64,000 nucleotides of DNA from CAWKDC01 sp964383495 (GCA_964383495.1 CAYLHG010000004.1:56614-120613); one strand, 5' to 3'; positions 52,359 to 60,807 are shown, numbered from the stretch's first letter. Numbers and translations are program-made. The notes: generated by a model from the letters alone, not told the origin.

Positions 52359-54248
52359 CTATGTGAGCATTTTAAACAGCCTTTTAACGCTGTGAAGCGC
52401 GTTTTGGATAAGCCCTGTCGCAACCAACATGCCTGCTGCCATCATCAACCCACCTAACCATATGAGCCGCATCATCGGCTTGTAATGAATGCGAAAAGAC
52501 CATGCACCCTCTTCTTCTAAAGGTTCGCCCAAAGCAATATACCAATCTCGGTATAAATTACCTTGAATAGCTGTTTCAGAAATAGCAATATTGCGAAAAG
52601 TATAAAAGCGTTTCTCGGGTTTTAAGATAATGGTATCATTCTCTGGTGTTTGCAACTCCATCAACGCTTGTACACCATCAAAATTAGATCCTGCAATATT
52701 ATTTAAACTTTTTAAACGCAATATACTCCCAGCCATATGCACCTCATCACCTGGCGATAATGCAGACTCCTGCTCTACCCCTTCCGTTTGACTAATGGCA
52801 ATGCCTAGTATGAATACCGCAAACCCCATATGCGATAAATGCATTGCAACACGCTTAAAACTAATACTTTTTTTCAAGATATCATACAACGTGTGCAATA
52901 ATACCCACAAAAAAAGCGCAACACCTAATTTTGCAGCGATGCTTAATTCACTAGGCCATAATAATACAAGCAACGCAGGCATTCCCATCAGCACTTGAGG
53001 CTTCATCTGAATAGCCTGTCTCAACCGGCTACTCACAGAAAGCCCCATTAAAAATGCAGCGATGGCGCCTATAGGCAATAATATTTGATTAAAATACTGT
53101 GGCCCAACAGAAATAAACCCCCAGCCTAAAAATTCAATTACCAGAGGATACAATGTTCCCAATAAAACAATAGCAGCAATAACCACAAACAATATTTGAT
53201 TTAATAGTAAAAAAGATTCTCTAGACGTTGCAATCATTTTATGGGATGCACTTGTTTTTTGATATCTAAAATAAATAAAGTGCCCCAAGCATACAAAAAA
53301 TAATAAAATAAATAAAATGAAAAACCCGCGCGCAGGGTCGCTGGCAAAGCTATGAACGGAGCTTAGCAAGCCCGAGCGAACCAAAAACGTTCCCAACAAA
53401 GACAATATGAAAACCCATAATGTTAATAAAAAAACACGAGAGTTATCGCGCATTGCAGAAGGCACTTGCAGGGAATGAACCAATGCCGTTGCTACTAACC
53501 ATGGCAATAAAGAGGCATTTTCAACGGGGTCCCAAAACCAAAACCCGCCCCAACCCAATTCATAATAAGCCCAAAAACTGCCCAATGTAATCCCTAATGT
53601 TAAAAAGGCCCAAGCCATCAAAATAATTTGACGGAATACTTTTTGAATGCGTGCATTGTCATCTTGTGTGATCATTTGCGCTAATACCATTGCGTAAGGT
53701 ATCGCAAATCCAACGTAACCCAGATATAAAATAGGCGGGTGAAACATCATGCCTAAATCTTGCAACAAAGGGTTTAAATCTTGTCCCTGAAAAGGAACGT
53801 AGGGTAATAGCCGAACAAAAGGATTAGAGGCCAATAAAATAAAAGATAGCAGCGCCAAATGAATGCTTATCAACACTGTCATGCTGATGGTTTTAAAATG
53901 CGCTGGCAGCGGCGTTAAACGATAGACCACACTCCACAACGTCAATACAAATAACCACAATACAATGGAACCTTCATGCCCTGCCCATAATGCGCCTATT
54001 CGATAATACCAAGGCAAATAAGTTTGCACATGCTCAAACACAATATATAAAGAAAAATCGCTGCGCCAAAAAGCGTATACTAGTAATAAAACACTCGCCC
54101 AAATGCAAACCAACATGCTATCAAAAAAAATACCGAATATTTTTTTTACATCTGAACCAGGTTTACGTGAACTGATTATCCCTACAGCCAATCCTTGCGC
54201 AGCGCAAACCCAAGCCAATACCATTAAAAACTGTGCAAAAGCTGGCAT
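52359..54248 (-). CDS. ccmF: Heme lyase subunit CcmF
   Basis: Integral membrane protein of 629 aa (E. coli 647) with about 15 helices. The Trp-rich periplasmic WWD domain is WGGFWFWDPVENASLLPWL. Heme-ligating His positions are expected in GHEGSIVLW and nearby loops. It transfers heme from holo-CcmE to reduced apocytochrome c. Start and ccmE stop overlap by one base. Confidence 0.95.
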   Translation of the reverse strand: MPAFAQFLMVLAWVCAAQGLAVGIISSRKPGSDVKKIFGIFFDSMLVCIWASVLLLVYAFWRSDFSLYIVFEHVQTYLPWYYRIGALWAGHEGSIVLWLFVLTLWSVVYRLTPLPAHFKTISMTVLISIHLALLSFILLASNPFVRLLPYVPFQGQDLNPLLQDLGMMFHPPILYLGYVGFAIPYAMVLAQMITQDDNARIQKVFRQIILMAWAFLTLGITLGSFWAYYELGWGGFWFWDPVENASLLPWLVATALVHSLQVPSAMRDNSRVFLLTLWVFILSLLGTFLVRSGLLSSVHSFASDPARGFFILFILLFFVCLGHFIYFRYQKTSASHKMIATSRESFLLLNQILFVVIAAIVLLGTLYPLVIEFLGWGFISVGPQYFNQILLPIGAIAAFLMGLSVSSRLRQAIQMKPQVLMGMPALLVLLWPSELSIAAKLGVALFLWVLLHTLYDILKKSISFKRVAMHLSHMGFAVFILGIAISQTEGVEQESALSPGDEVHMAGSILRLKSLNNIAGSNFDGVQALMELQTPENDTIILKPEKRFYTFRNIAISETAIQGNLYRDWYIALGEPLEEEGAWSFRIHYKPMMRLIWLGGLMMAAGMLVATGLIQNALHSVKRLFKMLT

Positions 54249-54673
54249 TATTTCACTTCCTTCATCACAGTATTGAGCTCTCTTGGCGTATAACGTTCAT
54301 CATGTTTAGTTAGCACTTCGTGCGCTAGAAAACCCTGTTGAGGATCATACACACCTTTTACAATCACCCCCTGCCCCTCACGAAATAAATCCGGCAACAC
54401 ACCTTCATAAAAAACAGGCAAGGTTGCCAATCCGTCTGTTACATTAAACTGTATTTTTAATGATTTTTTTTCTCTCAAGATGCTATCCGCCATTATCATT
54501 CCGCCCATACGAACCACTTGCTTTTCCGCTAAGGAGGATTTAACTAGCTCGCTTGGCGTAAAATAAAGCTGAATATTTTCTTTTAAAGCCATTAATACGC
54601 AGGCAATACTGATAGCACATGCTAGCGCTAGCGCTATTATTTTGAACATTCTATTGCGTTGGTTATTTGTCAT
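54248..54673 (-). CDS. ccmE: Periplasmic heme chaperone CcmE
   Basis: Single-pass protein of 141 aa with an OB-fold periplasmic domain. MFKIIALALACAISIACVLM is the anchor. VRMGGMIMADSI, VKGVYDPQQGFLAHEVLTKH and DERYTP carry the family pattern; the covalent heme ligand is the His of the VLTKHDERY segment, and the following Tyr is an axial ligand in E. coli. It overlaps the 3' end of ccmD. Confidence 0.94.
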   Translation of the reverse strand: MTNNQRNRMFKIIALALACAISIACVLMALKENIQLYFTPSELVKSSLAEKQVVRMGGMIMADSILREKKSLKIQFNVTDGLATLPVFYEGVLPDLFREGQGVIVKGVYDPQQGFLAHEVLTKHDERYTPRELNTVMKEVK

Positions 54674-54785
54674 GTTTCACCTCACGCTGCAATTGACGCA
54701 AGCGGCGCTGATCCGCATAAACACGCAACCCTATGGATAGAAAAACAATAACCCAAGCAGCTGCAACATACATGCCATAGCTCAT
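54663..54785 (-). CDS. ccmD: Heme exporter subunit CcmD
   Basis: Forty-residue membrane protein starting MSYGMYVAAAWVIVFLSIGL, then a basic region with RRLRQLQREVKHDK at the C-terminus. One membrane helix followed by a basic cytoplasmic tail is the CcmD pattern. It stabilises holo-CcmE release from the CcmABC complex. It overlaps the ccmC stop by four bases and the ccmE start by eleven, and sits exactly in the expected ccmC-ccmD-ccmE position. Start, frame and stop were checked codon by codon. Confidence 0.88.
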   Translation of the reverse strand: MSYGMYVAAAWVIVFLSIGLRVYADQRRLRQLQREVKHDK

Positions 54786-55486
54786 ACTCTATTCTCCTCA
54801 TAGCATGCAATACGCAGTTTCAGTAAAATCATATAAAGTGCCGTTAATTTAAATGCTAACAAAGAACATAACAAAGGCGCTAACATTTCTGGCGCCATTT
54901 CTGGGCGTGCAAATTGTGATAATGTTGGACCTTGATGTAATGTATGCCACCATTGCACAGAAAAATGAATGATGGGAATGTTAACAAAACCAACCACTGT
55001 TAATACATGTGCCGGCATAATGGACTGATGCTGCGTGCGCAACGCATCTTTTAAAAAGATCACGCCCAAATAAATGAACAATAAAATTAATTCAGATGTT
55101 AACCTTGCATCCCACACCCACCATGTTCCCCACATGGGCTTCCCCCAAATAGCGCCTGTCACCAATGCTAATGCTGTGAATAAAGCACCTATAGGTGCGC
55201 AAGCCCATACCCATTTATCAAGCATTTTGACACGGAAAATTAAATATAATAAAGAAACAATCGCCATACTGCTATAAATACTAAGTGACAGGAACGCGCT
55301 GGGAACATGCACAAAAATAATACGATAGGCATCAAGCTGCTGATAATCGGCAGGCGCAATCCACAACCCCCACACAACACTGATCAATAACAATAAAAAT
55401 GAAATCCGTCCTACCCAGGGACATAATCGAGATAAAAAATTTTCCATGGGGGTAGGTAACATTAACGATTTAATAGCTTTCCACAT
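54782..55486 (-). CDS. ccmC: Heme exporter subunit CcmC
   Basis: Six-helix membrane protein of 234 aa with the WWD domain GKPMWGTWWVWDARLTSELI and flanking conserved His (FVHVPSAFLSL; IHFSVQWWHTLHQGP). It binds heme and attaches it to CcmE together with CcmD. It starts two bases after ccmB ends. Confidence 0.95.
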   Translation of the reverse strand: MWKAIKSLMLPTPMENFLSRLCPWVGRISFLLLLISVVWGLWIAPADYQQLDAYRIIFVHVPSAFLSLSIYSSMAIVSLLYLIFRVKMLDKWVWACAPIGALFTALALVTGAIWGKPMWGTWWVWDARLTSELILLFIYLGVIFLKDALRTQHQSIMPAHVLTVVGFVNIPIIHFSVQWWHTLHQGPTLSQFARPEMAPEMLAPLLCSLLAFKLTALYMILLKLRIACYEENRV

Positions 55487-55487
55487 A

Positions 55488-56159
55488 TTAACCCAACGCT
55501 CTTCGCAACAATATTATCATTAACCAGGGCAGACCCGCACACGCAAGCATCGCCATGGCACACAACAAATAAATCTCCGCACTAAAAGATACATCCATTT
55601 GCGCATGCAACACCATGCTCTGCGCAATGATCAAAGGAGGACAATAAAAAGGCATTAAAATCAAAATACCTAATAAACTGGATTGCGGTAACGTCAATGT
55701 TAGTGCGCTGGAAAATGCAGACAACAAAAATAAAATCGGCAACAATAATGCGATACTCACCACCAATGCTATACATACATTTGGAGATAAATCCACGGTG
55801 TAAATGGATAACAATAATACAATGAATAATGGCACTCCCATCCATAATGCTTGGATGAATAATCGCACACTCACAGCACCACTAAACCCCATAGGGGACA
55901 GCGCATATTGATGTAAATATCCAGACAACCAATCCATTTTAAATAAATATTCTGGTATTAAAAACATGACAAGCAATGCAATAATGCTATAAAATCTTGG
56001 CAATACTGTTCGCAACAATTCCGGCTCATCCAATGCAAATTGCAATAACGTTAGCATGGTGATGGCGAAGCATATAGGCAGCACCCAATATTGGCGTTGT
56101 GTACGCAATAATAATGTTTCTCGCCATGCAGCTCTTTTTATATGCCTCCACGTGCTCAT
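55488..56159 (-). CDS. ccmB: Heme exporter subunit CcmB
   Basis: Six-helix ABC permease of 223 aa paired with CcmA. Family patterns: WRETLLLRTQRQYWVLPICF at the N-terminus and LPQSSLLGILILMPFYCPPL in the middle. The ATG at 56159 has GGAGG four bases upstream and overlaps the ccmA stop by four bases. A longer in-frame start at 56192 lacks a ribosome site. Confidence 0.92.
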   Translation of the reverse strand: MSTWRHIKRAAWRETLLLRTQRQYWVLPICFAITMLTLLQFALDEPELLRTVLPRFYSIIALLVMFLIPEYLFKMDWLSGYLHQYALSPMGFSGAVSVRLFIQALWMGVPLFIVLLLSIYTVDLSPNVCIALVVSIALLLPILFLLSAFSSALTLTLPQSSLLGILILMPFYCPPLIIAQSMVLHAQMDVSFSAEIYLLCAMAMLACAGLPWLMIILLRRALG

Positions 56160-56728
56160 GTTGCCTCCATGCATAATGTGTGGGATGCCCAATCACTCAA
56201 ATCGTGATGCGAAACAATCACCATCGCCACACCCTCTGCTAAAAATCGCTGAAATAAAGACTTTAAGCGCGCGATTGTGCTCGTGTCCAAAGCCGTAAAG
56301 GGTTCATCCAACAACCATACGGGTGCCTTAGACAACATAATAGGTATCAAAGCCAGACGCTGTTGCTGCCCAGCTGATAACACCCCCACCTGCCTGCCTT
56401 GCGCCCCTGCCAAGCCTAACTCAGCCAATAAACTTAAACAATGAGCATCATCGAAAAAGCGGACAGCTGGATGGGTAGCGCAATAGTCCCAAACCGTTAA
56501 ATGAGGAACTAAGCCTATATTATGCCCTAGGTAGGCTTTTTGAAGAGAAGCGTGCCATGTGACTCCCGAATGAGGCAGCCACCCCAGCAATGCCTTGAGT
56601 AATGAGGATTTTCCGACGCCATTAGGCCCCTTTACCCATACACTCTGCCCTGGAGACAAGGCGAATGAGAGCCCAGGATGGAGTAAATCCCCTTCGCGTT
56701 TGAGCACTAAATCATGGACAGTCAACAT
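56156..56728 (-). CDS. ccmA: Heme exporter ATP-binding protein CcmA
   Basis: ABC ATPase of about 190 aa that drives release of holo-CcmE from CcmC. Walker A is VKGPNGVGKSSLLKALL, signature LSAGQQQRLAL, Walker B APVWLLDEPFTALD and the switch His is in VIVSHHDLS. First gene of ccmABCDEFGHI. Start uncertain: ATG 56728 gives the normal family N-terminus MLTVHDLVLKREG but has no clear ribosome site; an upstream in-frame TTG at 56776 is the other option. Confidence 0.92.
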   Translation of the reverse strand: MLTVHDLVLKREGDLLHPGLSFALSPGQSVWVKGPNGVGKSSLLKALLGWLPHSGVTWHASLQKAYLGHNIGLVPHLTVWDYCATHPAVRFFDDAHCLSLLAELGLAGAQGRQVGVLSAGQQQRLALIPIMLSKAPVWLLDEPFTALDTSTIARLKSLFQRFLAEGVAMVIVSHHDLSDWASHTLCMEAT

Positions 56729-56803
56729 GGAAGGTATTTTAAAGGAAAGTGGCGCAGGATTAAAGCTTTTCGACAATGGAAAATTGCGCAGAGCCTGTAT
56801 CTC

Positions 56804-56912
56804 GCAGGCGTACAGCCTGCTGCCCGATTACTTATACCGTTCCTGAGGCTTACCGGGGCGACATGTGGCTCGCCTCATTTGCCCAGGCTAATATCTTATA
56901 GGCCTTTGGCCT
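56804..56912 (-). other. Hairpin-rich leader region upstream of ccmA
   Basis: This unannotated, GC-rich stretch holds several inverted repeats: GCAGGC/GCCTGC (56804-56820, five-base loop), TGAGGC/GCCTCA (56844-56849 with 56872-56877), GGCGA/TCGCC (56857-56861 with 56870-56874; alternative to the previous one) and AGGCC/GGCCT (56900-56912, three-base loop). The last lies eight bases after the stop of the upstream gene and could be part of its 3' end. The rest would be the 5' leader of the ccm mRNA. No known riboswitch is recognised. Confidence 0.4.
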
Positions 56913-56919
56913 GAATAAT

Positions 56920-57405
56920 CTATCGACATAATTTAAAGATGGTCGTGTCATTACTGCGCGGATCGGCAAACAGGCTTCTCGCAAAACTTGTTCCTAATAG
57001 CTTGTTATTCTCGGAGCTTAAGTAATGGAAACGACCTGTTTTACATTCCATGGTATCACATACGTAAATTTCAATCGCATTTTCGACAATATTGTCACAG
57101 CATGCACCTGCGCGCGGCTCCGATTGTTGACAATAATAGACAAGCTCGCCTTGAGGATAAGGGTAGCGCTTACCTCGTTTAGCAATACCTTTATTAGCGC
57201 CAATAAAACTGCCGTTACGCTCAATGTACATGTAAGTATTGTAATAATTGTAATAAGTAAGACCGCTTCGAGTTGCCTCATCAGCCACAGAATCAGCCAG
57301 CACTTCTGCTACCGCCTGTGCGTCTGATTCTTGAGCAGCAAAAGCAGTTCCCATGATAGCCGCCAGTAGGATCCCTAAACCCATTCTCGCTATATAAATT
57401 ATCAT
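56920..57405 (-). CDS. Secreted Cys-containing protein, unknown
   Basis: Protein of 161 aa with a signal peptide (MIIYIARMGLGILLAAIMGT, cleavage near AFA). The mature part has about seven Cys, including CDNIVENAIEIYVCDTMECK, and a Tyr/Asn-rich piece TYYNYYNTYMYIERNGSFIG. No domain recognised. The ATG at 57405 follows GAGGAG at seven bases, so it is well translated. Transcription would run toward the ccm operon through a hairpin-rich spacer, but co-function is not shown. It is divergent from sohB. Confidence 0.62.
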   Translation of the reverse strand: MIIYIARMGLGILLAAIMGTAFAAQESDAQAVAEVLADSVADEATRSGLTYYNYYNTYMYIERNGSFIGANKGIAKRGKRYPYPQGELVYYCQQSEPRAGACCDNIVENAIEIYVCDTMECKTGRFHYLSSENNKLLGTSFARSLFADPRSNDTTIFKLCR

Positions 57406-57515
57406 TTTTTTCTCCTCACTATTCGCACAATGCGCATATGACACCCCTACGCCTAGAGGATAGCGCATTTATGATAAATCTGGTACATTAACCGCGTTTG
57501 TCAATGAGGGTTCCC

Positions 57516-58505
57516 ATGATCTTATCTTTACTCGCCCATTGGGTGCTGTTTCTGGCTAAAACTGCCACAGTAGCATTTGCTATTGTTGCTGTGGTAGCTG
57601 CTGTAGCGAATATTGTGGTTCGTCAACGCAAAACGTCAGAGGTACTGGAAATTACCTCACTCAATGAAAAATATGAGCAACTCTCGGAAGGAATTGCAGC
57701 TGAAGCCCTCAGCAAAAAAGCTTTCAAAGCTTTTAAAAAAGAGCAGAAAAAAGCACACCCAAAAGACGCACCTGCCAAACCTTTATTGTATGTCATGAAG
57801 TTTGAAGGCGACATAGCCGCAACCGCTGTGAGAGCACTACGAGAAGAAATATCAGCTATTTTGTCTTATCGTCGCCCAGAAGATCGTGTATTGCTGGTAA
57901 TAGAAAGCCCCGGCGGATTAGTGCACCAATACGGTTTAGCCGCAGCACAATTAGCGCGATTAAAAGCTGCGAATATCCATTTAACCGTTGCAGTTGATAC
58001 TATCGCTGCCAGCGGTGGTTATTTAATGGCGGTGGTAGCAAATCATATTATCGCCAGCCCTTTTGCCGTACTAGGATCTATCGGCGTTGTTGCACAATTA
58101 CCCAATTTTCATCGTTTCCTCGATAAACATGATATTGATGTTGAGTTACACACCGCGGGCAAATACAAACGCACACTGACGTTGTTTGGCGAAAACACAG
58201 AGGAAGGGCGTGAAAAATTTCAAGAAGAATTAAATGAAACACAAACACTGTTTAAAGCATTTGTTTCACGCCATCGTCCTCAACTGGATATTGAGACTGT
58301 TGCCACGGGCGAACATTGGTACGGTGAAGACGCCTTGACACGCAATTTAATCGATGAAATTGGGACCAGTGATGCCTTCATTCAAGCGCATCTTGAAACC
58401 CATCAAATTCTCTTGCTCAGCCACACACTGCCGGAGCGGCTAAGCAAAAAAATCAGCCACTGGTTAAAAATAGGCATGCAAGCGCTGATCGCTAAATTCA
58501 AATAA
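57516..58505 (+). CDS. sohB: Inner-membrane peptidase SohB (S49)
   Basis: Membrane-anchored serine protease of 329 aa (E. coli SohB 349). An N-terminal hydrophobic helix (residues about 8-38) precedes a basic/acidic linker. The S49 domain has VLLVIESPGGLVHQYGLAAA, the nucleophile Ser in VDTIAASGGYLMA and the general-base Lys in AGKYKRTLTLFGENTEEG. SohB is a signal-peptide-peptidase relative that acts at the periplasmic face. GAGGG lies five bases before ATG 57516. It converges with fliA, two bases apart. Confidence 0.92.
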   Translation: MILSLLAHWVLFLAKTATVAFAIVAVVAAVANIVVRQRKTSEVLEITSLNEKYEQLSEGIAAEALSKKAFKAFKKEQKKAHPKDAPAKPLLYVMKFEGDIAATAVRALREEISAILSYRRPEDRVLLVIESPGGLVHQYGLAAAQLARLKAANIHLTVAVDTIAASGGYLMAVVANHIIASPFAVLGSIGVVAQLPNFHRFLDKHDIDVELHTAGKYKRTLTLFGENTEEGREKFQEELNETQTLFKAFVSRHRPQLDIETVATGEHWYGEDALTRNLIDEIGTSDAFIQAHLETHQILLLSHTLPERLSKKISHWLKIGMQALIAKFK

Positions 58506-58506
58506 C

Positions 58507-59226
58507 TCACCAGTTTTCTAACCGTGCTTTTAAGCGCAGAATAGCAGCTGCATGAATTTGACATACGCGTGATTCTGTGACTTCCAGCACTTCACCAATT
58601 TCTTTTAAGGTCAGCTCATCTTGGTAATACATGTCAATCACCAAACGCTCGCGTTCAGGCAGCCTTGCAATTTGCTCAGCTAAATCTTGCCGAAAACGAG
58701 TTCTGGACACAGATTCATGCGGGGCCATTAAACCTGCATATAAACCACGGGTGATATTTTCTTCATTTGCGCCACCCTCATCAAAGGCCATCACACGAAC
58801 ATTCATGGTATCTGTGAGTAGTTGATGATACTCCGTTAAAGTCATCTCCAACGCAGTAGCTATTTCAAAATCTCTAGCATCACGACCTGTTTTTTGTTCA
58901 ATTCGCCGGATCACTTCTGCAATTTCACGCCCTGCTCTATGAACGGATCTCGGCGCCCAATCTCCGCGGCGCAACTCATCAAGCATCGCACCTCGAATAC
59001 GAATGCTTGCAAAAGTCTCGAAGCTGGCTCCCCTGTCCTCTTGAAAATGCTTACGAGCCTCTAGTAAGCCTATCATGCCTGCTTGAATCATATCTTGTAC
59101 AGCAATATGCGAGGGCAAGCGGCCTGTTAAGTGATACGCAATGCGTTTCACCAGCGGTTCATATTGAACCACAAAGTCATCTGCTACCACAGCGTTTATG
59201 TTTGATATTGTAAGTTCGCTCATCAT
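58507..59226 (-). CDS. fliA: RNA polymerase sigma factor FliA (sigma28)
   Basis: Alternative sigma factor of 239 aa (same length as E. coli FliA) that normally transcribes late flagellar genes. Region 2 is YEPLVKRIAYHLTGRLPSHI then QDMIQAGMIGLLEARKHF and IRIRGAMLDELRRGDW. Region 4 is LPERERLVIDMYYQDELTLK followed by EIGEVLEVTESRVCQIHAAA, the promoter-recognition helix. Two ATGs lie at 59226 and 59223 behind GAGGAG. It has a textbook sigma54 promoter just upstream, and a sigma54 activator gene next to that. No flagellar structural gene is in this window. Confidence 0.92.
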   Translation of the reverse strand: MMSELTISNINAVVADDFVVQYEPLVKRIAYHLTGRLPSHIAVQDMIQAGMIGLLEARKHFQEDRGASFETFASIRIRGAMLDELRRGDWAPRSVHRAGREIAEVIRRIEQKTGRDARDFEIATALEMTLTEYHQLLTDTMNVRVMAFDEGGANEENITRGLYAGLMAPHESVSRTRFRQDLAEQIARLPERERLVIDMYYQDELTLKEIGEVLEVTESRVCQIHAAAILRLKARLENW

Positions 59227-59248
59227 TTTTCTCCTCTACTGTGTATCT

Positions 59249-59264
59249 TGCAAAAACCGTGCCA
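59249..59264 (-). promoter_or_regulatory. Sigma54 (-24/-12) promoter of fliA
   Basis: On the minus strand TGGCAC (59264-59259), five bases, then TTGCA (59253-59249): an exact match to the sigma54 consensus with the invariant GG and GC ten bases apart. The start would be near 59238, giving a 12-base leader that contains GAGGAG before the fliA ATG. Confidence 0.85.
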
Positions 59265-59348
59265 AAGATTTTTTTCAAATCCAACGGATTGTTTTTCCAA
59301 AATATTTTTTTATTATTTTTTTTGTGAGGGATGAGAAAATATTAAAAC

Positions 59349-59364
59349 AGTCAAGATATTGACT
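59349..59364. promoter_or_regulatory. Palindromic activator site resembling a FleQ box
   Basis: AGTCAA-GATA-TTGACT is a perfect 16-base inverted repeat centred about 118 bases upstream of the predicted fliA start, the usual distance for a sigma54 enhancer. Its core GTCAAGATATTGAC agrees with the Pseudomonas FleQ consensus as I recall it (GTCANTAAATTGAC) at all but two positions. Confidence 0.6.
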
Positions 59365-59395
59365 CAATAACCACCTAATGCATTGATTCCAAATA

Positions 59396-60418
59396 TTAGG
59401 CGCCAGTTTTTTGTCCATCACGGCCTAAATGATATTTACGCATCTTTTCCACCAAGGTGGTCCGGCGTATATTGAGCAATTCTGCCGCGCGAGCAACCAC
59501 ACCGTTTGCCAATGCTAGCGCTTGAGAAATAAAATGAATTTCAAGATCCTCTAAATAATCCTTCAAGTGCATTCCTTGATGTGGAAACGCATAGATAAGC
59601 GCATGAAAATCTTGAGATAACATTGGAGAGTCAGGAGCCACCCAGGGGCCGTGGATTTCCTCTGGTAAATCTCCTGCATCCACCGACTGATTAGGATACA
59701 AAATCGTTAAGCGCTCAATTACGTTTGCTAATTGACGGATATTCCCAGGCCAAGCGTATTGAGATAAAGCAAGCATAGCGGCATCTGTGAGGGTTACTGA
59801 TACTTGATGCTCTTCTTTAAATTTACTTAGAAACGAATTGATTAACAAGGGAATATCTTCTGTACGCTCGCGCAAGAAAGGCAATGTAATAGGGAATACA
59901 TTCAAACGATAATATAAATCTTCTCTAAATAAATTTTCTTTTATTTTGTTTTCTAAATCGCAATGTGTGGCTGCCAAAATTCTGACGTTAGAGCTATAGG
60001 TTTTACTTCCCCCTACGCGCTCAAAGGTTCTTTCTTGAAGCACGCGCAGCAATTTTACTTGCATGGGCAAAGGCATATCTCCAATTTCATCCAAAAAGAG
60101 CGTACCACCTTCAGCTTGCTCAAAGCGGCCTGCTCTTACAACATGAGCACCCGTAAAAGCGCCTTTTTCATGACCAAACAACTCGCTTTCAAGCAGATCA
60201 GCAGGAATAGCACCGCAATTAACAGCCACAAACGGGCCCTCTTGACGTTCAGAGGAAGCGTGTATGGCGCGCGCAACCATTTCCTTTCCAGTGCCTGAGC
60301 CACCTAAGATAAGCACTGTGGCTTCCGTTTTAGCGACTTGAGCAATGAGCTTACGCGTAGCTTCAATGCCAGCAGAGTGTCCTACTAAAAACGATTCTAA
60401 CAGCTGTGAAATATGCAT
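59396..60418 (-). CDS. Sigma54-dependent activator, FleQ-like without N-terminal domain
   Basis: Enhancer-binding protein of 340 aa made of an AAA+ domain and a Fis-type helix-turn-helix. Walker A GGSGTGKE (39-46), sigma54-contacting GAFTGA (86-91), Walker B GTLFLDEIGD (105-114) and NVRILAATHCDLE. The C-terminal VVARAAELLNIRRTTLVEKM, then RKYHLG, is strikingly like FleQ, which shares RRTTLVEKMRKYG. Only about 12 residues precede the AAA+ core, so the FleQ/receiver domain is missing and activity is probably controlled otherwise or constitutive. The ATG follows AGGG. Adjacent to the sigma54 promoter of fliA, its likely target. Confidence 0.88.
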   Translation of the reverse strand: MHISQLLESFLVGHSAGIEATRKLIAQVAKTEATVLILGGSGTGKEMVARAIHASSERQEGPFVAVNCGAIPADLLESELFGHEKGAFTGAHVVRAGRFEQAEGGTLFLDEIGDMPLPMQVKLLRVLQERTFERVGGSKTYSSNVRILAATHCDLENKIKENLFREDLYYRLNVFPITLPFLRERTEDIPLLINSFLSKFKEEHQVSVTLTDAAMLALSQYAWPGNIRQLANVIERLTILYPNQSVDAGDLPEEIHGPWVAPDSPMLSQDFHALIYAFPHQGMHLKDYLEDLEIHFISQALALANGVVARAAELLNIRRTTLVEKMRKYHLGRDGQKTGA

Positions 60419-60465
60419 TATTTTTCCCTAAGGTCATTGTGGTCAAAAGAGGGATTAAAGCTTCA

Positions 60466-60609
60466 CTATTTTTGCCCTTCCTGAGCCAGTTCAATGATCT
60501 TACGCGCCACCTTTTGGGCTCGTTTTTCTCGTTTTGGCAACGACTGCTGCATGGGATGTTTTCCTGCTGCCACAACGGCTTTTAAACGTTTTATTTGCGG
60601 AGTTGTCAT
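60466..60609 (-). CDS. Small basic protein, 47 aa
   Basis: Short open frame starting MTTPQIKRLKAVVAAGKHPM and ending KVARKIIELAQEGQK; very basic, helical, no membrane segment. AGGAG lies eight bases before the ATG, which supports translation. It lies 47 bases upstream of the sigma54 activator gene on the same strand and may be co-transcribed with it. No family recognised; existence as a protein is plausible rather than proven. Confidence 0.5.
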   Translation of the reverse strand: MTTPQIKRLKAVVAAGKHPMQQSLPKREKRAQKVARKIIELAQEGQK

Positions 60610-60693
60610 CCTTAACGCTCCTTTGCGATTGTATAAAAAGTATAGCATATGCTGATTTTTTTAAGATTTTTCGGACTTTTTTTCAAAACCCCG

Positions 60694-60721
60694 TTGACAG
60701 CATTACTGAGAGTGGTAGAAT
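60694..60721 (+). promoter_or_regulatory. Promoter of tRNA-Ala
   Basis: Perfect -35 TTGACA (60694-60699), 16 bases, then TAGAAT (60716-60721). Start expected near 60728. The G/C-rich stretch GAGCGCGG between the -10 and the start resembles a stringent discriminator. Confidence 0.75.
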
Positions 60722-60734
60722 GAGCGCGGTTAGG

Positions 60735-60807
<73 letters not shown>

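Noticed and set aside
56777..56919. 6S RNA or other known structured RNA
   Set aside because: Hairpins are present, but I could not match the conserved features of 6S, RNase P or tmRNA, so only a generic structured region is reported.
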